Source: Sphaerisporangium melleum (lineage in GTDB: Bacteria > Actinomycetota > Actinomycetes > Streptosporangiales > Streptosporangiaceae). From it: 56,397 nucleotides of DNA. A model generated the notes under the pieces. The model saw nothing but the letters and a program-made list of their open reading frames with translations, was not told the DNA's origin and did no database searches. Below are positions 22,010-29,479 of this stretch, piece by piece. The stretch's first letter is position 1. Each line of letters opens with the position of its first letter. Position numbers and translations under genes: made by a program. Location of the stretch: contig NZ_BMNT01000037.1 of assembly GCF_014646695.1 (NCBI RefSeq), positions 42,324-98,720 of the forward strand, read 5' to 3'.

Positions 22010-23404
22010 TCAGAAACCCGCGGTGATGCGGGTGAAGTCCCAGTTGTTCTGCGAGACGCCGCTGCAGGTCTCCTGTACGCCGCCGCCGGGGCACGGGCGG
22101 TCGCGGTTGACCGACCAGAAGGCCAGCCGGGTGAGGCCCTTGGAGTTGGCCCAGTCGCGGATCTGGGTCCAGGTGCCGGTCGAGGTGACCTCCTGCTGGT
22201 CGGACAGGCCGTTCATGCCCGAGATGCCCATGTGGGCGTAGGCCTGGGCGTCGGTCCAGCCCCAGGCGTTCTTCAGCGCGGTCTTCAGCCCCTCGGCGGC
22301 GTTGACCGTGCTCTGGTACATGTTGGCGCCGCCGCCGAAGTCGAACGGCATGATGGTGTAGTTGTCGATCGGCACGCCCAGCGCCTTGGACTGGTTGATC
22401 AGCCGCAGGCCGTCACCCGTCGGACCGGTGGTGCTGGTGCCGAAGGTGACGACGGCCTTGACGTTCGGGTTGTTCTGCTTGACGATCTTGATGCCGGACA
22501 GGATGCGGTCCTGCACGGTGTAGTTGGAGAACTCGTCGGTGTTCTCGATGTCGAAGTCGACCACCGCCGGGCCGACGGCGTTGATGACCTGCTGGACGGC
22601 GCCGGCGAAGGCGCTGGCCGAGGAGCAGTTCGGGCCGAGCTTGTTGCCCGACCAGCCGCCGAAGGAGACCTGGACGCTGCCGCCGGCGGCCTTGATCGCC
22701 GAGATGGTCTGGGCGTCGACGCCGCCGGAGAGCTGCCGCTGGCCGTCCCACATCGGCGTGCAGCCGCCACCGGAGAGGATGAAGGCCATGGTGAAGGACT
22801 TCACCCCGGTGGCGCTCATGACCGAGGTGGCGCTGGGCGGGCTGCCCCAGCCCATGTACAGGTAGGGCGCGCCGGCCATCTTGCCGGTGGGGGGCGGCGG
22901 GGTGGTGCCGCCGGGCAGGGTCCACTTCTGGTTGGCGCCGCCGGTGCAGTCCCAGATCTGCAGCGGTGTGCCGTCCGCGGAACTCGGCCCGGTGGCGTCC
23001 AGGCACTTGCCGAGGGCGCGCAGGCTGCCGTCGGAGGCGGCCGTCCACTGCTGGGCCGTGGTGCCGTTGCAGTCGTAGATCTGCACCTTGGTCCCGTTGG
23101 CGCTGCTGGCGGCGGCCACGTCCAGGCATTTGCCGAGAGCCCGGATGGTCCCGTCGGTGCCGGTGGTCCACTGCTGGGCGGCGGTGCCGTTGCAGGTGTA
23201 GAGCTGCACCTGGGTGCCGTTGGCGCTGCTGGCGGCGGCCACGTCCACGCACTTGCCGCCGTAGCCGGTGATCTGCCCGGTGGCGGCCCAGGCGGGGGAC
23301 AGGCCGCTCGCCAGCAGGGGCAGGGCGCCGGCGAGGGCGACGGCGGCCAGCCTGATGCCGAGCCGGGGATGGGTGCGGTCAGGGCCGGAGCTTTCCCGAT
23401 TCAT
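22010..23404 (-). CDS. secreted GH18 chitinase with N-terminal ricin-type lectin module
   Basis: A 464-residue exported enzyme. The signal peptide ends near residue 41 (SPAWA|ATG). Residues about 44-163 are a CBM13/ricin-B lectin with three QQW/QKW repeats, then a Thr/Pro linker (164-174). The GH18 barrel follows with VQVSFGGWSG and the catalytic motif VVDFDIE (Asp283, Asp285, Glu287). This is the chitinase C/D-like bacterial subfamily. It hydrolyses chitin outside the cell. The lectin module is almost the same DNA as the one in the next gene. The shared upstream motif at 23524 is 120 bp before the start. Confidence 0.93.
   Translation of the reverse strand: MNRESSGPDRTHPRLGIRLAAVALAGALPLLASGLSPAWAATGQITGYGGKCVDVAAASSANGTQVQLYTCNGTAAQQWTTGTDGTIRALGKCLDVAAASSANGTKVQIYDCNGTTAQQWTAASDGSLRALGKCLDATGPSSADGTPLQIWDCTGGANQKWTLPGGTTPPPPTGKMAGAPYLYMGWGSPPSATSVMSATGVKSFTMAFILSGGGCTPMWDGQRQLSGGVDAQTISAIKAAGGSVQVSFGGWSGNKLGPNCSSASAFAGAVQQVINAVGPAVVDFDIENTDEFSNYTVQDRILSGIKIVKQNNPNVKAVVTFGTSTTGPTGDGLRLINQSKALGVPIDNYTIMPFDFGGGANMYQSTVNAAEGLKTALKNAWGWTDAQAYAHMGISGMNGLSDQQEVTSTGTWTQIRDWANSKGLTRLAFWSVNRDRPCPGGGVQETCSGVSQNNWDFTRITAGF
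22916..23272. repeat. 357-bp direct repeat, copy 1 (lectin module of the GH18 gene)
   Basis: It aligns without indels to 23633-23989 (constant offset 717), over 90% identical by eye. It encodes the ricin-type lectin module. Divergence is concentrated in the middle subdomain. Confidence 0.85.
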
Positions 23405-23523
23405 GGGGGGTGTCGCTTTCTTGGTACGAGGTGGGGGGTGAGGTGCGCGTACTGCCGGGGGGTGGGCGGGACGGACCCGCTCCTGGCGGTCGCCTTCCGC
23501 CGAGCCGGGTGGGCAGCCCCATA

Positions 23524-23544
23524 ACTCTTAGGAAGGTTTCTTGT
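23524..23544. promoter_or_regulatory. shared regulatory motif upstream of the chitinase
   Basis: CTCTTAGGAAGGTTTCTTGT matches 17 of 20 positions of the site at 25734-25753. The partly palindromic core TTAGGAA..TTTCTT looks like an operator for a regulator of polysaccharide-degradation genes. Confidence 0.55.
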
Positions 23545-23629
23545 TAAATAGGGATTCAACGCCTTGCGGCCACCACTAGTCAATAGCGGCGTGATGGTCG
23601 AAGGAGCCGGGGGAGCGGCCGTGGCCGGC

Positions 23630-25564
23630 CTACAGGGTCCACTTCTGGTTGGCGCCGCCGGTGCAGTCCCAGATCTGCAGCGGTGTGCCGTCCGCGGAGC
23701 TCGGCCCGGTGGCGTCCAGGCACTTGCCGAGGGCGCGCAGGCTGCCGTCGGAGGCGGCCGTCCACTGCTGGGCTGCGGTGCCGTTGCAGTCGTAGATCTG
23801 CACCTTGGTCCCGTTGGCACTGCTCGCGCCCGCCACGTCCAGGCACTTGCCCAGCGACCGCAGGCTGCCTGCCGCACCGGTGGTCCACTGCTGGGCGGCG
23901 GTGCCGTTGCAGGTGTACAGCTGCACCTGGGTGCCGTTGGCACTGCTCGCGGCGGCCACGTCCACGCACTTGCCGCCATAGCCGGTGATGGCCCGCCCGG
24001 GAGCGGGAGCGGCACCGGACCAGGTGAAGGTGGCCGAGGTGCGCGTAGGGAGGGTGTAGGTGAACGACTGGCCGCCCCAGACGACCTTGACCGACTGGGA
24101 GGAGCCGGTGGTGTTGTAGGCGATCAGCGCCTTGGAGCCGTCCGGGTTACGCCAGGCGACGTTCTTCACCGCCGAGCCCGCCGTGGAGGCGATGCGGTAG
24201 GCGCCCGGCTTCACGAACTTGGTCAGGTGTCCCATCGTGTAGTACTCGACCGTGTAGTCGACCTGCCCGTGCCGGGCGTCGCCGTTGTGCACCGTGATCA
24301 GGCCGGTGCAGACGTCGCAGCCGCCGTTGTGCGGGTTGTGCGCCTGGTCGGTGGCCAGGCTCCACTTGATCCAGCTGCGGTCCCAGTTGCGGGTGTAGTC
24401 GATCAGGTTGTTCATGTCCTCGCGATGTTGGTCGGCGATCCAGGTGCCGCCCGAGTGCTCGGTCATGTACGCGTTGACGCCCGGGTACTGGTCGTGCACC
24501 GCGCTCTGGGTGGAGACGTCGCCGCCGTAGCCGTGCCAGGCGATGCCGCCGAACAGCAGGTCGTCGCGGATGGCGGAGTCGGCGAGCAGCGGGGCGCCCC
24601 AGGTGTTCCAGCCGTCCCAGTTCCAGTCGTGCACGAGGGTCTTGGTGGTGATTCCCGCGTTGCGGAAGGCCGGCCACAGGGCGTTCTTGACGAAGTACTG
24701 CAGACCGGAGGCGTTCCAGTTCATGGAGGGGTAGCCGGCGCAGCAGGTCGGCTCGTTCTGCGGCGTGACGTAGTCGATGCGCAGGCCCTGGGCCTGGTAG
24801 GCCTGGATGTACCTGGCGAAGTACTCGCCGTACATCCCGTAGTACTGCGACTCCAGCCAGCCCTGGCTCCAGGAGTCGTTGTCCTTCATCCACGCGGGCG
24901 CGCTCCACGGCGAAGCCATGATCTTCAGTGCGGGGTTGAGCGCCTTGGCCTGCTTGGTGAGCGGCACGACATCGGCCAGGTCGTGGGCGATGGAGAACCC
25001 GGACAGATCGCAGCAGGTGTCGTCGTAGGAGTAGCTGAAGCGGGCCAGGTCGCTGGAGCCCATGGGGTTGCGCAGGAAGCTCAGCCCGATGCCCTCGGTG
25101 GGATCGAACAGTTTGCGCATGACCGTGTCGCGCGTGCTCTGGCCGAGGATGCCGCTGCTGTTCATCAGCCAGGCGGCCGAGTCGGTGAACGACGCACCGG
25201 CGCCTTCGAACTGCTGGTAGGTCGTGTTCTCGTCCACCGTGATCGTGGTGGCCGCCGCGGGGCTGGTCGCGGCGAAGGTCACCGGCGTCTGCCGCTGCAG
25301 GCCGCGGGTGACCGTGCGCCCGGCGGCGTCGGAGGTGGTGGTCAGCCAGATGTCGACGGTCTCGCCGGCCGCCTGAGCCGGCGCGGCGGCGGCGACGTCG
25401 ATCCCGGCGCAGGCCAGCAGGAGCAGCGCGGCCGGCAGTGCGAGCCGCGCCCGGGCCGGGCGTGATCGGCGGGCGCGCCGCTCTGGCGTGGGCGCGCGCC
25501 TCAGAAGGGAGCGCAGAAGGGTGGCGGGTCTGGACGCGAGGCGCCCGAGTCGCAGGCAGGACAT
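23630..25564 (-). CDS. secreted GH30-family glucanase with C-terminal ricin-type lectin module
   Basis: A 644-residue exported enzyme. A long basic N-terminus and hydrophobic segment (about 41-61) precede ...APAQAAG, the likely cleavage site. The GH30 (alpha/beta)8 barrel with side beta-domain covers about 100-510: YQQFEGAGASFTDSAAWL, the acid/base Glu271 in TPQNEPTC, and the nucleophile Glu369 in YMTEHSGG. It resembles bacterial endo-beta-1,6-glucanases and glucosylceramidases. The ricin-type lectin (three repeats) ends the protein. Next to chitinase and lytic monooxygenase genes, attack on fungal cell walls is the likely role. Confidence 0.92.
   Translation of the reverse strand: MSCLRLGRLASRPATLLRSLLRRAPTPERRARRSRPARARLALPAALLLLACAGIDVAAAAPAQAAGETVDIWLTTTSDAAGRTVTRGLQRQTPVTFAATSPAAATTITVDENTTYQQFEGAGASFTDSAAWLMNSSGILGQSTRDTVMRKLFDPTEGIGLSFLRNPMGSSDLARFSYSYDDTCCDLSGFSIAHDLADVVPLTKQAKALNPALKIMASPWSAPAWMKDNDSWSQGWLESQYYGMYGEYFARYIQAYQAQGLRIDYVTPQNEPTCCAGYPSMNWNASGLQYFVKNALWPAFRNAGITTKTLVHDWNWDGWNTWGAPLLADSAIRDDLLFGGIAWHGYGGDVSTQSAVHDQYPGVNAYMTEHSGGTWIADQHREDMNNLIDYTRNWDRSWIKWSLATDQAHNPHNGGCDVCTGLITVHNGDARHGQVDYTVEYYTMGHLTKFVKPGAYRIASTAGSAVKNVAWRNPDGSKALIAYNTTGSSQSVKVVWGGQSFTYTLPTRTSATFTWSGAAPAPGRAITGYGGKCVDVAAASSANGTQVQLYTCNGTAAQQWTTGAAGSLRSLGKCLDVAGASSANGTKVQIYDCNGTAAQQWTAASDGSLRALGKCLDATGPSSADGTPLQIWDCTGGANQKWTL
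23633..23989. repeat. 357-bp direct repeat, copy 2 (lectin module of the GH30 gene)
   Basis: The partner of 22916-23272. In this gene it forms the C-terminal module, in the other the N-terminal one, so the same cassette has been placed at opposite ends of two enzymes. Confidence 0.85.
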
Positions 25565-25732
25565 GAGCCGTTCTCTCTCGTCGCAGGAGCGAGGGAAGCC
25601 GCCCGTACGGCCCTGCCCGGCGGCACATGGCGTGGTCAGCCAGAGGTAGCACGCGGGAAACCGGAAATCAACGGGCCCGCCGCCGCGCGGGGGGCTTGAC
25701 AGAGGGCGTTACGGGCTCCGGCCAGGGGCTTT

Positions 25733-25753
25733 ACTCTTAAGAAAGTTTCTTTT
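25733..25753. promoter_or_regulatory. shared regulatory motif in the GH30/LPMO intergenic region
   Basis: CTCTTAAGAAAGTTTCTTTT carries AAGAAA-G-TTTCTT, a palindrome with one central base. It lies 34 bp before the lytic monooxygenase ATG, where a repressor would block transcription, and 170 bp from the divergent GH30 start. Confidence 0.6.
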
Positions 25754-25786
25754 ATGTTTGCCGCACCCCCAGCGAAGGAGTCCGGC

Positions 25787-26524
25787 ATGCGAAAAACGAT
25801 CATGGTGGTGAGCACGGCGTTGCTGACGGCGGCGGTCACGGTGCTCGCGGCCTCGCCCGCCCTGGCCCACGGGTACGTGAACTCGCCGCCGAGCCGCCAG
25901 GCGATGTGCGCCCAGGGCCGGGTCAGCGGCTGCGGCGACATCGTCTACGAGCCGCAGAGCGTGGAAGGACCCAAGGGCCAGCGCAACTGCCACGGTGGCG
26001 TCGCGCGCTTCGCCCAGCTCAGCGATGAGAGCAAGCCCTGGCCCGCCACCTCGGTCGGCACCAGCGTCACCTTCAACTGGGTGCTCACCGCGCGGCACGC
26101 CACGAGCACCTGGGAGTACTACATCGGCACCACCCGGGTGGCGGTGTTCGACGACGGCGGGCGCCAGCCCGGCGCGACGGTGTCGCACACGGTCAACCTG
26201 TCGGGGTGGAGCGGCCGGCAGAAGGTGCTGGCCGTCTGGAACATCGCCGACACGGTCAACGCGTTCTACTCCTGCGTGGACCTGCAGATCGGCGGGGGAG
26301 GGGGCACCCCCTCGCCCGGCCCGTCCCCGAGCCCGACGCCCACCCGGACCCCCACGCCGACTCCCACCCCCACGGTGCCGGGCGGCACCTGGTCCGCGGG
26401 CACCTACTACGCCGTGGGCGCCCAGGTGACCTACAACGGCGTCCGTTACCGCTGCGTCCAGGCGCACACGGCCCTGGTGGGCTGGGAGCCCCCGAAGGTG
26501 CCGGCGCTCTGGCAGGCGATCTGA
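25787..26524 (+). CDS. AA10 lytic polysaccharide monooxygenase with chitin-binding module
   Basis: A 245-residue secreted copper enzyme. The signal peptide ends SPALA|HGYV, exposing His28 as the N-terminal copper ligand. The second histidine-brace ligand is His104 in LTARHATSTWEY. NAFYSCVD supplies the axial Phe. A Pro/Thr-rich linker (about 174-199) joins a CBM5/12-like module (GTWSAGTYYAVGAQVTYNG, QAHTALVGWEPP). It oxidatively cleaves crystalline chitin and so helps the GH18 enzyme. AAGGAG lies 7 nt before the ATG, which sets the start. Confidence 0.95.
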   Translation: MRKTIMVVSTALLTAAVTVLAASPALAHGYVNSPPSRQAMCAQGRVSGCGDIVYEPQSVEGPKGQRNCHGGVARFAQLSDESKPWPATSVGTSVTFNWVLTARHATSTWEYYIGTTRVAVFDDGGRQPGATVSHTVNLSGWSGRQKVLAVWNIADTVNAFYSCVDLQIGGGGGTPSPGPSPSPTPTRTPTPTPTPTVPGGTWSAGTYYAVGAQVTYNGVRYRCVQAHTALVGWEPPKVPALWQAI

Positions 26525-26528
26525 CCCC

Positions 26529-26589
26529 GATCCGATGCCGTCCGCCCTCGCTCGCGACACCCGGCGGCCGAGGGCGGACGGGACGGATC
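26529..26589. terminator. bidirectional hairpin terminator
   Basis: CCGTCCGCCCTCG and CGAGGGCGGACGG form a perfect 13-bp stem with an 18-nt loop, extended outside by GATCCG/CGGATC. It lies between the convergent monooxygenase and methyltransferase genes. Confidence 0.7.
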
Positions 26590-27436
26590 AGGGGGCGTGC
26601 GTCCGCGCCGCGATGCACACCAGCGTGGCGCATTTCATGGTGAAGCCGCCTCCCGCCGCGTCGATGGCGGCCCCGATGCCCTCCAGCAATCGCGCCAGGG
26701 TGTCGGGCGGGAGCCTGGTGTGCAGGCCGGTGGTGGGCACCTGGTCCAGCCACTCGTCGCGGGTGTAGGACCACTCCCAGTCGAACCGCCACTGCTCGGG
26801 GTCGCCGAAGGCGTCCCCTGCCTGCCGCATGCCCTCGGCCGCCTTGGCGCACATCGCCGAGTACCCTTCCGCCGCGGACCCGGCGGCGGTGACGGCGGCG
26901 ATCATGCGCTGATAGACGGGCGAGTCGGGCATCACCTGGCGGTAGACGGCGGCGAAGGCCTCGCCGAGTGCGGGGGGTGGATCCATGGCGTTCCAGAACA
27001 CCGCCAGCCGGCCTCCTGGCCGCAGCACGCGTGCGGCCTTGGCCGCTCCGGCGATCGGATCGACCCAGTGCCACGCCTGCCCGGCGATCACCTGATCGAA
27101 CGTCCGGCCCGCGGGGTCCCAGGCCTCGAAGGTCGCCACCTCGACGTCGAGCCCGTCGCGGCGGGCGAAGCCGGCCATCCGGGCGTCCGGTTCGACACCC
27201 AGCACCGTGCAGCCGGCCGCGCGGAACTGCCGGGCCGCGATCCCGGTGCCGATGCCGACGTCGAGGACCTCGGGCCCGGGGCCGGCCGCGAGGATCGCGT
27301 CCACCATGGCGGCGGGGTAGCGTGGCCGGGCCCGGTCGTAGCGTTCGGCGTCGGAGCCGAACGATTCGGCCACCTGCCGGTGCCGATGCGGCTCCGGCAC
27401 CGAAGCGGGAGAGCGTTCCGAAGGTAGAGTGGGCAT
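26588..27436 (-). CDS. class I SAM-dependent methyltransferase
   Basis: A 282-residue protein. The SAM-binding motif I is EVLDVGIGTGIAARQF, preceded by the typical YDRARPRYP segment. Motifs GVEPDARM, AGQAWHWVDP and RVLRPGGRLAVFWN follow. This is the UbiE/trans-aconitate-like methyltransferase group with WHW signature. The substrate is unknown. It is divergent from a TetR gene with tandem palindromes between. No ribosome-binding site precedes the ATG; CATAGT sits at -12 to -7, between the two operators, so a repressor would fully cover the promoter. Confidence 0.9.
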   Translation of the reverse strand: MPTLPSERSPASVPEPHRHRQVAESFGSDAERYDRARPRYPAAMVDAILAAGPGPEVLDVGIGTGIAARQFRAAGCTVLGVEPDARMAGFARRDGLDVEVATFEAWDPAGRTFDQVIAGQAWHWVDPIAGAAKAARVLRPGGRLAVFWNAMDPPPALGEAFAAVYRQVMPDSPVYQRMIAAVTAAGSAAEGYSAMCAKAAEGMRQAGDAFGDPEQWRFDWEWSYTRDEWLDQVPTTGLHTRLPPDTLARLLEGIGAAIDAAGGGFTMKCATLVCIAARTHAP

Positions 27437-27466
27437 GCGCCCACTATGAATGGGCGCGTGCCCACT
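27428..27466. promoter_or_regulatory. two tandem palindromic operators
   Basis: TGGGCATGCGCCCA (27430-27443) and TGGGCGCGTGCCCA (27451-27464) share arms TGGGC/GCCCA with centres 21 bp apart. They span the methyltransferase start and the leader of the TetR gene. Confidence 0.8.
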
Positions 27467-27506
27467 CGTCAACCGGGTAGACCCCGGAAAGGAAGAGGAG
27501 GCGCCG

Positions 27507-28106
27507 GTGCCGACAGGAGTGGCCATCCGAGACGTGCGCGAGCAGTTGTTCGACGCCGCCGAGCGCGTCCTGTTGCGGGACGGGCCGAGCGCGCTGACCA
27601 GCCGGGCGGTCACCGCCGAGGCGGGCTGCGCCAAGGGGGTCCTGCACCGGCACTTCGCCGACTTCGACGACTTCCTCGCCGAGTTCGTGCTCGACCGCGT
27701 CGACCGGCTCGACCCGCAGGCCGCCGCGCTGCGCGAGCGCGCCGGCGCCGGCACGGTGACCGGCAACCTCGCCGACGCGCTGACGGCCCTTTTCGGGTCG
27801 GTCGCCGTGGCGATCGTTCCCTTGGTGACCTTCCGCGACGAGCTTCGCGCCCGGCTGCGACGGACCTGGCCGGCCGGTGTTCCGGTGCTCACGGAGGCCT
27901 GCACCATGATCGCCTCATATCTCGAGGCGGAGCGCGCTCTCGGCCGTATCAAGCCGGAGGCCGACATCGACGCGCTCGCTCCCACGCTGATCGGGGCCGC
28001 GCACCTGCTCTTCGCCGATCGCGACAGCACCCCGCCGCAGGACGGAGCCGTCCGCAGGACGGTGGACACCGTGGTCGCCGGTGTCGTACGGGAACCTCCG
28101 CGCTGA
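27507..28106 (+). CDS. TetR-family transcriptional regulator
   Basis: A 199-residue regulator. The helix-turn-helix (about 10-58) has REQLFDAAERVLLRDG, LTSRAVTAEAGCAKG and LHRHFADFDDFLAEF. The C-terminal helical domain covers the rest. GTG 27507 is chosen since AGAGGAGG lies a few bases upstream; the longer frame starts inside the operators. It probably represses the divergent methyltransferase gene and itself. Confidence 0.9.
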   Translation: MPTGVAIRDVREQLFDAAERVLLRDGPSALTSRAVTAEAGCAKGVLHRHFADFDDFLAEFVLDRVDRLDPQAAALRERAGAGTVTGNLADALTALFGSVAVAIVPLVTFRDELRARLRRTWPAGVPVLTEACTMIASYLEAERALGRIKPEADIDALAPTLIGAAHLLFADRDSTPPQDGAVRRTVDTVVAGVVREPPR

Positions 28107-28182
28107 GCCGCCCGCCGGGGCCGCCTGCGGCGGCGGTGAAAACCGCTGTCCGATTGCCGGGAGGCGGTGATAGAGAAGCCGA

Positions 28183-28980
28183 GTGACATCGACTCTTGAG
28201 TTCCCCGCTCTGCTGCGACTGATCGACGAACGGTCGACCGCCTTCCGCGCCGCGGTCGCCTCCGCGCCCAGCCTCGACGTGCAGGTGCCGACCTGCCCCG
28301 AGTGGACGCTGTTCGATCTGGCGCAGCACATCGGCGAGGGGCGCCGCGACTGGGCAGCCACCGTCGCCGCCGGTCCTGCTCCGGCCAAGTCCACAGCGGA
28401 CGGCGCTCCGGCTGTGCCTCGGGAGCGCGAGGCCCTGCTGGCCTGGCTGGCGGAGTCGACGGAGCAACTGGTGGACGCCTTGCGGAAGGCCGGCCCGGAT
28501 CGCGGTTGCTGGACGTGGTGGGAGACGTCGCAGTCGCCGCAGACCTCTGGTGCCGTGGCCCGGCACCAGCTCCAGCAGATGGCGGTGCACACCTACGACG
28601 CCCAGATCACCGTGGGTGCACCGCAGCCGCTGCCGGCCGAGGTGGCACTCGACGGTGTCGACGAGTTCCTGTCCACCTGCGTCGCAACGACGAGTGCCTG
28701 GCCGCACAAGCCCGCTGTCATCGACTTCCACGCCTCCGAGGGCCGCTCCTGGCGCCTCTCGCTCTCCGCCGACGGCGCACGGACCGCCCGTCTTCCCGGG
28801 CCCGGCGCCATGTCGGCCACCGCTACCGGCCAGGACCCGGACGCGGCCAACGCCTCCGTCTGGGGCACGGCCGACGAGCTGGTCCTCATCCTGCACGACC
28901 GTATCCCGATCGACTCCCTGAAGCTCGACGGCGACCGACGTCTCTTCGACCAGCTCAGCGCCTGGGACCCGGATGAGTAG
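28183..28980 (+). CDS. maleylpyruvate isomerase-family (mycothiol-dependent type) protein
   Basis: A 265-residue protein. The N-terminal DinB-like four-helix bundle has PTCPEWTLFDLAQHIGEGRRDW (broken by helix turns) with the first metal-ligand His in AQHIG, and RHQLQQMAVHTYDAQ with the second. The C-terminal half is the MDMPI_C domain with SVWGTADELVLILHDR. Family members use mycothiol as cofactor for isomerisation or thiol transfer. The GTG start follows the TetR gene by 76 nt. Substrate not predictable. Confidence 0.88.
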   Translation: MTSTLEFPALLRLIDERSTAFRAAVASAPSLDVQVPTCPEWTLFDLAQHIGEGRRDWAATVAAGPAPAKSTADGAPAVPREREALLAWLAESTEQLVDALRKAGPDRGCWTWWETSQSPQTSGAVARHQLQQMAVHTYDAQITVGAPQPLPAEVALDGVDEFLSTCVATTSAWPHKPAVIDFHASEGRSWRLSLSADGARTARLPGPGAMSATATGQDPDAANASVWGTADELVLILHDRIPIDSLKLDGDRRLFDQLSAWDPDE

Positions 28981-28993
28981 GACGTGACGCTGC

Positions 28994-29027
28994 GCCCCTT
29001 TGCGGCCGAGGAGGGCCGCAAAGGGGC
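28994..29027 (+). terminator. strong 14-bp hairpin terminator
   Basis: GCCCCTTTGCGGCC and GGCCGCAAAGGGGC pair perfectly around a 6-nt loop 14 nt after the preceding stop. No T-tract follows. Confidence 0.75.
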
Positions 29028-29479
29028 GGAGTACCGCGGACCGGGCCATCTCGGCGGGTGGGTCGATGTGTGCGCCGGGCGGTGTTCCCGGTGCCGACCC
29101 CGCAGATGATCCGGCCGGGGGCCAGGGCGTTGAGGCCGGCGAACCCGAGCGCAGCGCGGTGAGGTCACCCATTATTGATCTACATTGTAAAGGCCGCCGG
29201 TTTCGGCAAAACCCCAGCAAAACAACAATCCCAAAAACCTCACCCAGCAGAACATCCCACCACTGATTCGCCGAAGACCCCCTTTCCGCTCCGCCCGCAG
29301 GACGGGAAAGTGAAGTATCTGCAGGTCCTATGGCTCCAGAGGCGGGCGCCGGCGCGGAAGTCGGGAGAGGCGCTCTGGCATGGAGGGGAGACGGCCTCAC
29401 CCGGTTGATCGCTAGTGTTGCGAGGCTGTTGTGACGAATGTGTTGAATGCTGGAGGCCGCTCGGGGTAGCGATGGAGCC
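29028..29479. other. gene-free region with an A/C-rich patch
   Basis: About 450 bp with no convincing gene. GC falls sharply at 29170-29260, where the + strand is A/C-rich (CAAAACCCCAGCAAAAC and similar runs) and begins with TACATTGTAAAGG. The rest is ordinary spacer and must hold the promoter of the protein kinase gene. No transposase, tRNA or clear att repeat was found. Confidence 0.5.
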
